Assembly (NCBI GenBank): GCA_003516765.1 | Contig: DPCD01000106.1 | Location: 1-10,194, forward strand | Origin: Clostridiales bacterium | GTDB lineage: Bacteria; Bacillota; Clostridia; Oscillospirales; Oscillospiraceae | Direction: 5' to 3' | Length of the DNA stretch: 10,194 bases | Part shown: positions 1 through 5,427 of the stretch, one piece after another | How positions within the stretch are numbered: position 1 is the first letter of the stretch | Layout: the number at the start of each line of letters is the position of its first letter | Notes under the pieces: model-generated | The model's database searches: none | Told to the model about the DNA's origin: nothing | What the model saw: only the letters and a program-made list of their open reading frames with translations | Program-made: the position numbers and the translations under genes

Positions 1-1385
1 CCAAACTCAACTTTTACGTTGATATGTCCGTCTGGCTTTTTGTGGGAAAGCAGTACTACCGTCTCCACATGCGCGCACCTTGGAAACAGATCAAAGCAGT
101 GCGCCTTCTTTGCCGCATACCCCTTCTCCCGGAGTCTTGCCACATCGCGTGCCAGCGTTGCCGGGTCGCACGAAACATAGACAAGCCGCGCCGGCGCCAT
201 CTGCGCCATTGCCGCAATCACATCCTCGCTCACGCCCTTTCTCGGCGGGTCGATGACGATCACGTCGGGCTTTATGCCATCGCGCGCAAATTTTGCGGCA
301 GCTTCGCCCGCATCCGCGCAGAAAAATTCCGCGTTTGAAATGCCGTTGCGCGCGGCGTTTTCCTTCGCGTCGCGGATTGCCGCGTCCACGATTTCCACAC
401 CGTAGACCTTTTTCACATGCCGCGCCAGACACAGCGTAATCGTGCCGCTGCCGCAATATAAATCCAGCGCCGTTTCCTCACCGCGCAGACTGGCAAACTC
501 AATGGCTGTTTCATACAGCCGCTCCGCCTGGTCGTGGTTCACCTGATAGAATGCCGCAGGCGAAAGCCGAAACGTCAGCCCCAACAGCGTATCTTCCAGC
601 GCACCGTCTCCAGTAAGTGCTTCAAAGCGGTCTCCGAGAATGACGTTGCTCTTTTTCGTGTTGTAATTGATGACAATCCCACTGACCTCCGGCACTTGCT
701 CGCGGATTGTCCGGACAAGCGCCTCTTTTTTTGCAAGCGTCTTTCCGTTGACGATCAGGCAAAGCAGAACCTTCGGGTCCTTGCTTGCCGCGCGCAGATA
801 GATATGCCGGACCACGCCTGTGTGTGTCCGCTCGTCATACGCCGCAATATTCTCTTTTTCCATCCAGCGAAGCACCGCTTCGCGCGCCCGATTGGCGCTT
901 TCCGGCTGAATTTTGCAGTCTGCGATGGCAATAACCGCATGGCTGCCTGCCCGATAAAAGCCCGCGACAGGCTTGCCGTTTTGCGCCTGCACCGGAAATT
1001 GCACCTTGTTGCGGTAGCCGTATATGCTCTCGCTTCCGGTGATCTGCAGGTCCGGAAATTCTACGCCGCCGATGCGAGACAGTGCATCCTGCACGCGGCG
1101 TTTTTTCTGCTCCAGCTCGCACGCATAGTCCATGTGCCAGAACACGCAGCCGCCGCAGCGCCCAAAATACGGGCACTCCGGCTCCACGCGATGCGGCGAT
1201 GCCTCCATCGCTCGCACGAGGCTTCCATACGCGCAGGTTCTTCCGACGTGGTCAATTTTGATCTCGCATGTTTCCCCCGGAATCACGCCCGGCACAAACA
1301 CGACCTGTCCGTCAATGCGCGCCACACCCGCGCCCTCGGCAGTCAAGCCGGTAATTTCCGCGCGGTAGGTTTTGTTTTTCTCCAT
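1..1385 (-). CDS. rlmD: 23S rRNA (uracil-5-)-methyltransferase, RlmD/RlmCD (TrmA/RumA) family, 3' end outside the window
   Basis: This partial gene has 461 codons in the window, reads leftward and leaves at base 1 without a stop. The family transfers a methyl group from S-adenosylmethionine to C5 of uridines in 23S rRNA; in Firmicutes one enzyme can serve both U747 and U1939. An N-terminal TRAM-like domain covers about residues 1-60. Cys71, Cys77, Cys80 and Cys157 match the usual 4Fe-4S ligand set. The methyltransferase fold has QVN near 281-283, DLYCGSGT at 308-315, the DPPRKG motif at 379-384, the nucleophile Cys406 in VSCDPATLARD, and the base Glu441 in HVE. E. coli RumA ends soon after this last motif, but this protein continues in frame (SHKKPDGHINVKVEF) to the edge, so a C-terminal extension is likely. 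The ATG was chosen because GGAGAG lies 6 nt upstream (1397-1392). The gene probably shares a transcript with the upstream lipoprotein gene, 31 bp away. The family is certain; target uridines are inferred. Confidence 0.93.
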   Translation of the reverse strand, partial: MEKNKTYRAEITGLTAEGAGVARIDGQVVFVPGVIPGETCEIKIDHVGRTCAYGSLVRAMEASPHRVEPECPYFGRCGGCVFWHMDYACELEQKKRRVQDALSRIGGVEFPDLQITGSESIYGYRNKVQFPVQAQNGKPVAGFYRAGSHAVIAIADCKIQPESANRAREAVLRWMEKENIAAYDERTHTGVVRHIYLRAASKDPKVLLCLIVNGKTLAKKEALVRTIREQVPEVSGIVINYNTKKSNVILGDRFEALTGDGALEDTLLGLTFRLSPAAFYQVNHDQAERLYETAIEFASLRGEETALDLYCGSGTITLCLARHVKKVYGVEIVDAAIRDAKENAARNGISNAEFFCADAGEAAAKFARDGIKPDVIVIDPPRKGVSEDVIAAMAQMAPARLVYVSCDPATLARDVARLREKGYAAKKAHCFDLFPRCAHVETVVLLSHKKPDGHINVKVEF

Positions 1386-1391
1386 TGCTTT

Positions 1392-1397
1392 CTCTCC
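1392..1397 (-). promoter_or_regulatory. Ribosome binding site of rlmD
   Basis: GGAGAG on the minus strand ends 6 nt before the ATG. It begins one base after the parS palindrome, so a bound ParB would cover the DNA directly next to this translation signal. Confidence 0.75.
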
Positions 1398-1398
1398 G

Positions 1399-1414
1399 TG
1401 TTTCACGTGAAACA
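1399..1414. promoter_or_regulatory. parS: parS centromere site (ParB/Spo0J binding)
   Basis: TGTTTCACGTGAAACA is a perfect 16-bp palindrome identical to the bacterial parS consensus (TGTTNCACGTGAAACA). ParB (Spo0J) loads at such sites near the origin, spreads as a CTP-dependent clamp and recruits SMC and ParA (Soj) for chromosome segregation. It sits in the 31-bp gap between the lipoprotein stop codon and the rlmD ribosome binding site, about 3.9 kb from the predicted unwinding site, as expected for an origin-proximal parS. No parB or parA gene is in the window. No second full site was found here. Confidence 0.93.
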
Positions 1415-1416
1415 TT

Positions 1417-2010
1417 TCACGTATCCAGCCGTTCGCCGGTTCGCGCGTCGAAGCGGTAGACATTCTCATGCTGCGTCTCGCCATTTGCGTCCGCGTAACG
1501 TTCTGTAACCGTGTACGTCACCGTCAGAATCCCGTCGTCCAGACTGGCGATATAATTCCCGTCCAGGAACGCCATCGTGTGCCGCTCCTGCGCCGCCTCA
1601 TAGACGGTCGTTCCCATGTAGTCCTGCAAATTCAGCTGCAATTCCATAAATACAACATTGATTTTCTGTTCCACATTTTCCGAGCCGAGTCTGAAATAGG
1701 GAAGCACCAGCGACATGCTGACGATCTCCTCCTGATCCATCTGCACCTCATAAGGCTCGTCCGTAAACGAATCAGGAACAGGCAAATCAGAGGCATCTTC
1801 CACCGAAGACTCCCCTTCTATGACCGGCTTTTGCCCCTCGACAACGCTCGGCAGCGTCACAATATCCTGCGTATCCGCCTGCGCAGTAGATTCCTGCGTC
1901 TGCGAATGATCAACCAGGCTGGCGGGCATCTCCTGCGTCGAAGCGCCATTTGCCGAGCAGGACGTCAAAAACAGCAAAGCGGCGCAAATTGCCGCGATCT
2001 CTCGTTTCAT
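1417..2010 (-). CDS. Putative lipoprotein with DUF4163-like domain
   Basis: This 197-residue protein starts with MKR, a hydrophobic stretch and the lipobox LTSC, with Cys18 as the expected lipidated residue, so it should be anchored on the outer face of the membrane. Residues about 20-80 are a low-complexity Ser/Thr/Gln/Glu-rich linker. The remainder (SMSLVLPYFRLGSENVEQKI ... LTVTYTVTERY ... YRFDARTGERLDT) resembles the DUF4163 region found in PdaC-type deacetylases and RsiV-like anti-sigma factors. In those proteins a DUF3298 domain usually follows the 'FD.TG' strand, but this protein stops exactly there. I chose the ATG at 2010 because GAGGTG lies 6 nt upstream; an in-frame GTG at 2019 lacks a good site. 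The gene is transcribed with rlmD and diverges from the radical SAM gene. The lipoprotein call is firm, the domain assignment is by pattern memory only, and function is unknown. Confidence 0.8.
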   Translation of the reverse strand: MKREIAAICAALLFLTSCSANGASTQEMPASLVDHSQTQESTAQADTQDIVTLPSVVEGQKPVIEGESSVEDASDLPVPDSFTDEPYEVQMDQEEIVSMSLVLPYFRLGSENVEQKINVVFMELQLNLQDYMGTTVYEAAQERHTMAFLDGNYIASLDDGILTVTYTVTERYADANGETQHENVYRFDARTGERLDT

Positions 2011-2030
2011 TCGTATCACCTCACCAAAAG

Positions 2031-2057
2031 TTTACCACAGAACCCGACTTGTGTAAA
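2031..2057 (-). promoter_or_regulatory. Promoter of the lipoprotein-rlmD pair (minus strand)
   Basis: On the minus strand, TTTACA (2057-2052) and TAAACT (2034-2029 region) are separated by 17 bp and lie just upstream of the lipoprotein ribosome binding site. This is a good sigma-A type spacing. Its -35 hexamer overlaps the -35 of the opposing radical SAM promoter. Confidence 0.65.
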
Positions 2058-2077
2058 GCCATCGCATCCGCTATACT
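2049..2077 (+). promoter_or_regulatory. Promoter of the radical SAM gene
   Basis: TTGTGT (2049-2054) and TATACT (2072-2077) are separated by exactly 17 bp, a near-consensus sigma-A promoter. A transcript would begin near 2084, about 30 nt before the start codon. AGGAGG at 2103-2108 is the ribosome binding site. Confidence 0.75.
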
Positions 2078-2113
2078 AAGAGCAGCCTATTTGGAACATA
2101 TCAGGAGGCAACT

Positions 2114-2998
2114 ATGCTTTCTTATCAGAACTGTACCCTGTGCCCGCGCCGCTGCGGAGCAGACCGCACGAACGGGCAGCTCGGCTTCTGCCGCCAGCCA
2201 GACAAAATTTACGCTGCGCGCGCCGCGGCGCATTATTGGGAAGAGCCGGTCATTTCCGGCAGCTTCGGCTCCGGCGCAGTGTTCTTTTCCGGTTGCACGC
2301 TCAAATGCCTGTTCTGCCAGAACGGCGTCATTTCGCAGGAAAACCTCGGAAAAGAAATCTCAACCGCCCATCTGCGGGAAATCTTCTTAAAACTCATCGA
2401 CGACGGCGTCCAGAACATCAATCTCGTCACGCCGACGCACTTTCTTCCGTCCATTCTCCCGGCGCTGACTCCGAAGCTCCCCGTGCCCGTGGTCTACAAC
2501 TGCGGCGGCTATGAGCGCGTCGAGACGCTGCGCGAGCTCGAAGGGCTCGTCGATATCTATCTTCCGGACATGAAATATTCTGACCCGAAGCTTGCCGGAA
2601 TCTTAAGCGCCGCGCCCGACTATGTCAAGATCGCAAAGGCAGCAATCGCAGAAATGTACCGCCAGGTAGGCAGCGCGGTGATTGAAGACGAGATCATGCA
2701 GCGCGGTATGATCGTCCGGCATCTGATGCTGCCCGGTGAGCTTGATAATACGCTGGGCGTTCTCGACTGGTTCTCCGAAGCATTCCCGAAGGGAGACGTT
2801 TTATTCAGCCTTATGAGCCAGTACGTGCCGATGGGAAAGGCGAAAACCATGCCGCCCTACGACCGGCGCATTACCGAAGACGAATATGACGCAGCGCTTT
2901 CCTATCTGGAGCTGCTCGGAATCGAAAATGGCTTCACGCAGGATTTTTCTGCCGCGACGGAAGAATACATTCCGGATTTTTCCTTTGAGGGCTTATAA
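2114..2998 (+). CDS. Radical SAM protein, PflX-like (COG1313 type), related to pyruvate formate-lyase activating enzymes
   Basis: This 294-residue protein carries the radical SAM signature CTLKCLFC (Cys61, Cys65, Cys68), whose three cysteines bind the 4Fe-4S cluster that cleaves S-adenosylmethionine. A GSGAVFFSGC lead-in and YNCGGYE and DIYLPDMKYSD strands fit the PflA-like barrel. The N-terminus holds additional cysteines (Cys7, Cys10, Cys14, Cys26) in a CxxCxxxC pattern. This zinc- or cluster-like knot is typical of the uncharacterised PflX/COG1313 group and is absent from classical PflA. No glycyl radical enzyme gene lies nearby, so its substrate cannot be inferred. AGGAGG lies 5 nt before the ATG. 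Transcription may read into lexA, as no terminator separates them. The family is confident; the biochemical role is unknown. Confidence 0.88.
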   Translation: MLSYQNCTLCPRRCGADRTNGQLGFCRQPDKIYAARAAAHYWEEPVISGSFGSGAVFFSGCTLKCLFCQNGVISQENLGKEISTAHLREIFLKLIDDGVQNINLVTPTHFLPSILPALTPKLPVPVVYNCGGYERVETLRELEGLVDIYLPDMKYSDPKLAGILSAAPDYVKIAKAAIAEMYRQVGSAVIEDEIMQRGMIVRHLMLPGELDNTLGVLDWFSEAFPKGDVLFSLMSQYVPMGKAKTMPPYDRRITEDEYDAALSYLELLGIENGFTQDFSAATEEYIPDFSFEGL

Positions 2999-3006
2999 AT
3001 TCAAAA

Positions 3007-3016
3007 CAAACGTTTG
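3007..3016. promoter_or_regulatory. Palindrome overlapping the lexA -35 box; candidate LexA operator
   Basis: CAAACGTTTG is a perfect 10-bp palindrome that overlaps the first three bases of the lexA -35 hexamer. LexA genes are usually autorepressed through a palindrome at the promoter. This one does not match the Bacillus consensus core GAAC-N4-GTTC, so the assignment rests on position and symmetry only. Confidence 0.5.
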
Positions 3017-3042
3017 ATTTTTGGATGCACCTGTGCTATACT
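3014..3042 (+). promoter_or_regulatory. lexA promoter
   Basis: TTGATT (3014-3019) and TATACT (3037-3042) are spaced by 17 bp. The promoter begins 16 bp after the radical SAM stop codon, giving lexA its own transcription start. AGGAGG at 3059-3064 is the ribosome binding site, 9 nt from the ATG. Confidence 0.75.
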
Positions 3043-3073
3043 CAAGAAAATAACATGCAGGAGGCTGCGGCAG

Positions 3074-3652
3074 ATGGCACGAACGACAGACAAGCGCGAG
3101 CGCATTTTGGAATACATCACCCAGTTCACGCGCGAGAACGGATATTCTCCTTCCGTGCGCGAAATCTGCGAGGGCGTGGGTCTTGCGTCCACGGCGACGG
3201 TCCATTATCACCTCAACGCTCTGCGGCAGGAGGGCTCCATCAACATGGACGGCAAAAAGAACCGGACCATCAGCCTGCCGGACCGGCTTCCGATCGGAAA
3301 AATTCCGGTTGTCGGCGTGGTCACTGCGGGCGTGCCGATTCTGGCGGTTGAAAACATCGAAGGATATCTTCCCTGGGACGGAGACGAGAGCTGCTTTGCC
3401 CTGCGCGTGCGCGGCGACTCGATGATAAATGCCGGCATTCTCTCCGGCGACAAGGTCGTCGTCCGCCCGCAGAAGACCGCAGAAAACGGGCAGATCGTCG
3501 TGGCGCTGCTGGACGACTCTGCCACCGTCAAGCGCTTTCACCGCGAAAAGGGCAAGGTCTGGCTTTTGCCGGAGAACCCTGCGTATGAGCCCATCGACGG
3601 CACCGATTGCTCAATTCTGGGTCTTGTCAAAGCCGTCGTCCGCGAATACTGA
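3074..3652 (+). CDS. lexA: LexA repressor
   Basis: This 192-residue protein represses DNA-damage (SOS) genes and cleaves itself when stimulated by RecA-ssDNA filaments. The N-terminal winged helix (about 1-65) includes GYSPSVREICEGVGLASTATV, very close to Gram-positive LexA. The cleavage bond is Ala85-Gly86 in VVTAGVP. The catalytic dyad is Ser116 (GDSM) and Lys153 (VKRF), in the S24 peptidase domain. All three elements are intact, so it should be functional. The ATG was chosen for AGGAGG 9 nt upstream; the frame stays open for 20 more codons upstream but these overlap the promoter. The recognition helix reads TVHYHLNAL where Bacillus LexA has TVHGHLARL, which may relate to an altered operator. 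It is insulated from dnaA by a terminator. Confidence 0.96.
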   Translation: MARTTDKRERILEYITQFTRENGYSPSVREICEGVGLASTATVHYHLNALRQEGSINMDGKKNRTISLPDRLPIGKIPVVGVVTAGVPILAVENIEGYLPWDGDESCFALRVRGDSMINAGILSGDKVVVRPQKTAENGQIVVALLDDSATVKRFHREKGKVWLLPENPAYEPIDGTDCSILGLVKAVVREY

Positions 3653-3662
3653 ATACTGATTC

Positions 3663-3679
3663 AAAAGCTGACGCTTTTT
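3663..3679 (+). terminator. Weak hairpin with T-run after lexA
   Basis: AAAAGC-TGAC-GCTTTT forms a 6-bp stem ending in a run of T. It has only two GC pairs and precedes the much stronger terminator 14 bp downstream, so it may be an auxiliary terminator or nothing. Confidence 0.3.
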
Positions 3680-3689
3680 GGTTTATCCT

Positions 3690-3721
3690 AAAGTGATGCA
3701 CGAAACCGTGCATCACTTTTT
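3690..3721 (+). terminator. Rho-independent terminator of lexA
   Basis: A perfect stem GTGATGCACG / CGTGCATCAC (3693-3702 and 3707-3716) with an AAAC loop is extended by three A-T pairs. It is followed by TTTTTC and ATTTTT. It should end radical SAM-lexA transcripts before dnaA. The reverse strand has no comparable T-run, so it appears one-directional. Confidence 0.93.
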
Positions 3722-3759
3722 CATTTTTGTGCAGTTCCTATATAATATTGTATACGCGC

Positions 3760-3788
3760 TTGCAAATGGCGCTTCTCCGTGTTAAAAT
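3760..3788 (+). promoter_or_regulatory. dnaA promoter
   Basis: TTGCAA (3760-3765) and TAAAAT (3783-3788) are separated by 17 bp, with a transcript start expected near 3795. A TATAAT at 3741-3746 lacks a well-spaced -35. The 191-bp lexA-dnaA gap otherwise holds the terminators and the ribosome binding site AAGGAG (3831-3836). It contains no good DnaA box; the best is TTATCCTAA at 3683-3691, with 7 of 9 matches. Confidence 0.65.
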
Positions 3789-3843
3789 TATGGTGTAATA
3801 CTATGTCCAATTATCAGGATTTTCATAGGAAAGGAGCTTTTTC

Positions 3844-5157
3844 TTGTACTCCTCAACGTATATCTGGGCGAAGGTTCTCGGTCACATGGAGCAGCAGCTC
3901 ACGCCCGCCGTCGTCTCGACCTGGTTTGACGACACCGAGGTGCTGGAGCTGACCGATCAGAAGCTCGTCCTCTTCTCGCCGTCGACCTTCCGCAAGGACA
4001 TGATCGTATCGCGCTGCGCGGTCTATATTCAGGAGGCGCTCAAGGATCTGTTCGACATGGAGCTTGAGCTGATCGTTCTGGATGAAACGCAGATCGACGC
4101 CTACCGCTCACGCAAAAAGAAGCCGCGCTTTATTGAGTTCAATCCGCAGTTCACCTTCGATAACTTCATCGTCGGCAACAGCAACCGCTTTGCAAACGCC
4201 GCAGCCGTTGCCGTCGCGGAAAAGCCGGCAGATTCCTATAACCCGCTTTTTATCTACGGTCCGTCCGGCGTCGGCAAGACGCACCTGCTCTATGCCATTG
4301 CCAACGAGATTCACAAGGCGCATCCGGACTACAACATCGTCTATATCAAGGGCGACCAGTTCACCAACGAGCTGATCAACGCTCTGCGCGAAGGCAAGAA
4401 CAACGAGTTCCGCCTCAAATACCGCGGCGCGGACCTGTTCCTGGTCGACGATATTCAGTTCATTGCCGGCAAAGACTCCACGCAGGAGGAGTTCTTCCAT
4501 ACCTTCAACAATCTCTACGAGAGCCACAAGCAGATCGTCCTGACCTCCGACCGTCCGCCCCATGAGATGGTCCGTCTGGAAGACCGGCTGCGCACACGCT
4601 TCGAGTGGGGCTTGCTTGCCGATATTCAGCCGCCCGACTATGAGACGCGCATGGCAATCATCAAGAACAAAGCCGTCCACCTCGGCTTCGACATTCCGGA
4701 CGACGTCTGCAATTACATTGCCGAGAACATTACCAACAACGTCCGTCAGATTGAAGGTACGGTCAAAAAAATCAAGGCATTCAAGGAGCTCGACGGCATG
4801 GTGCTCGACGTGCCGAACGTTTCGCGCGCCATCAAGGACATGTTCAAGGGCAAGGCAGAAAATCTCCCGACACCCGCACTCATTGTCAGCGAGGTCTGCC
4901 AGTACTATAACATCGAAGAGCAGGTCTTGAGAAGCACGCTCAAGAACAAGAATACCGCCGAAGCGCGGCAGGTTGCGATGTACCTGATCCGGACCATGAC
5001 CAACCTGTCTCTTCCCGAGATCGGGCGCGAGTTTGCAAGGGACCACACGACGGTCATGCACGGGCTCAAAAAGGTCGAGCAGACGCTGCAGAACAGCGCC
5101 TCGCCCTTAAACGATACCATCCGCGACATCACCGCCAATATTAACAATAAACTCTGA
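3844..5157 (+). CDS. dnaA: Chromosomal replication initiator protein DnaA
   Basis: This 437-residue AAA+ protein binds DnaA boxes, opens the origin and recruits the helicase loader. Domain I covers about residues 1-85 (IWAKVLGHMEQQL ... STWFDD). It is followed by a short linker and the usual NPQFTFDNFIVGNSNRFA-type entry to domain III. Walker A is GPSGVGKT at 139-146 and Walker B is LVDDIQ at 200-205, with LTSDRPP as sensor I. Domain IV carries the DNA-binding signature DHTTVMHG at 400-407. The start is TTG: AAGGAG lies 7 nt upstream and the preceding sequence supplies no ATG. The first ATG in frame (residue 15) would remove the start of domain I. The gene reads toward the dnaA-dnaN gap that contains the origin. 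A weak promoter-proximal DnaA-box-like site suggests limited autoregulation, but this is uncertain. Confidence 0.98.
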   Translation: MYSSTYIWAKVLGHMEQQLTPAVVSTWFDDTEVLELTDQKLVLFSPSTFRKDMIVSRCAVYIQEALKDLFDMELELIVLDETQIDAYRSRKKKPRFIEFNPQFTFDNFIVGNSNRFANAAAVAVAEKPADSYNPLFIYGPSGVGKTHLLYAIANEIHKAHPDYNIVYIKGDQFTNELINALREGKNNEFRLKYRGADLFLVDDIQFIAGKDSTQEEFFHTFNNLYESHKQIVLTSDRPPHEMVRLEDRLRTRFEWGLLADIQPPDYETRMAIIKNKAVHLGFDIPDDVCNYIAENITNNVRQIEGTVKKIKAFKELDGMVLDVPNVSRAIKDMFKGKAENLPTPALIVSEVCQYYNIEEQVLRSTLKNKNTAEARQVAMYLIRTMTNLSLPEIGREFARDHTTVMHGLKKVEQTLQNSASPLNDTIRDITANINNKL

Positions 5158-5194
5158 AAACCGCGCAAAACAGCGTTTTCTTTTTCGCGCGAAT

Positions 5195-5203
5195 TTTTCC
5201 ACA
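5195..5203 (+). promoter_or_regulatory. DnaA box-like 9-mer
   Basis: TTTTCCACA matches the consensus TTATCCACA at 8 of 9 positions and points rightward. It pairs with the inverted box at 5210-5218, six bases away. Confidence 0.6.
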
Positions 5204-5209
5204 TTTCCA

Positions 5210-5218
5210 TGTGGATAC
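5210..5218 (-). promoter_or_regulatory. DnaA box-like 9-mer
   Basis: On the minus strand this reads GTATCCACA, 8 of 9 matches to the DnaA box. It faces the box at 5195-5203. Confidence 0.65.
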
Positions 5219-5231
5219 TTCTGCTTTCCCC

Positions 5232-5240
5232 TGTGGACAG
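5232..5240 (-). promoter_or_regulatory. DnaA box-like 9-mer
   Basis: On the minus strand this reads CTGTCCACA, 7 of 9 matches. The identical 9-mer recurs at 5301-5309, embedded in a shared CCCTGTGGACAG context, which suggests a conserved lower-affinity box variant. Confidence 0.5.
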
Positions 5241-5300
5241 ACATGAAACCCTCGTTTCACAGTTGCACCTGTGCAGAACCTTCTTTTTTCCCGGTTTCCC

Positions 5301-5309
5301 TGTGGACAG
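5301..5309 (-). promoter_or_regulatory. DnaA box-like 9-mer, second copy of the variant
   Basis: CTGTCCACA on the minus strand, identical to the site at 5232-5240, with 69 bp between equivalent bases. The repeated flanking bases (TTTCCC before both) support a duplicated functional element. Confidence 0.5.
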
Positions 5310-5340
5310 TTTTTTCTTACGCCCGCAAGGCTTTCCGGAC

Positions 5341-5349
5341 TTATCCACA
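5341..5349 (+). promoter_or_regulatory. Perfect DnaA box next to the unwinding element
   Basis: TTATCCACA matches the consensus at all nine positions. It is the last box before the GC-rich spacer and trio tract, the position from which DnaA would load onto single-stranded DNA. Confidence 0.85.
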
Positions 5350-5361
5350 TGTCGCACGCCC

Positions 5362-5380
5362 TACTGTTACTTACTACTGA
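5362..5380 (+). promoter_or_regulatory. DnaA-trio tract (basal origin unwinding element)
   Basis: TACTGTTACTTACTACTGA begins 12 bp after the perfect DnaA box, across the GC-rich spacer GTCGCACGCCC. Repeated TAC-type triplets downstream of a box and GC cluster are the hallmark of DnaA-trios, which DnaA binds as single strand (3'-GAT-5' on the complement). One extra base after the third triplet shifts the phase. The call rests on resemblance to the Bacillus element. Confidence 0.7.
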
Positions 5381-5427
5381 ATTTATCCTTTCTTTCTTTT
5401 TAGAAAGACGTCAGGAGGTATCCTTTT

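Larger units (their letters stand above)
5158..5427. other. oriC: oriC: dnaA-dnaN intergenic replication origin
   Basis: This 270-bp gap contains no gene. It holds five or six 9-mers resembling the DnaA box TTATCCACA in both orientations, then a perfect box, a GC-rich spacer, a trio-like tract and a T/A-rich segment reaching the dnaN ribosome binding site (AGGAGG, 5413-5418). This is the order described for the Bacillus subtilis unwinding region. An intrinsic terminator for dnaA is not obvious, and no well-spaced dnaN promoter could be assigned. That the origin fires here is inferred from layout. Confidence 0.85.

Noticed and set aside
534..1508. A 324-codon open frame on the plus strand
   Set aside because: It lies antisense to rlmD, which has clear catalytic motifs in its own frame. 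The translation is rich in Arg, His and Cys and resembles no family, as expected of a shadow frame in GC-rich DNA.
2011..2019. GTG start for the lipoprotein, three codons upstream
   Set aside because: Its upstream sequence lacks a well-placed Shine-Dalgarno, whereas the ATG at 2010 has GAGGTG 6 nt away and gives a normal signal peptide.
2031..2039. TTTACCACA, a 7-of-9 DnaA box match in the divergent promoter gap
   Set aside because: It coincides with the minus-strand -10 region, is isolated, and lacks the core T at position 4.
3644..3657. Tandem GAATACT heptamer across the lexA stop codon
   Set aside because: Two copies of seven bases are readily explained by slippage and have no known role.
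4108..5061. A 317-codon open frame antisense to dnaA
   Set aside because: It mirrors the codon pattern of dnaA and has no ribosome binding site or recognisable domain.
5156..5190. Inverted repeats (GAAAAC/GTTTTC and CGCGC/GCGCG) with a T-run after dnaA
   Set aside because: The stems are short or interrupted and compete with each other, so a terminator cannot be claimed.
5391..5408. Hairpin TCTTTC-TTTTTA-GAAAGA before dnaN
   Set aside because: A weak, AT-rich 6-bp stem expected by chance in a T-rich tract; it may affect the dnaN leader but nothing supports it.
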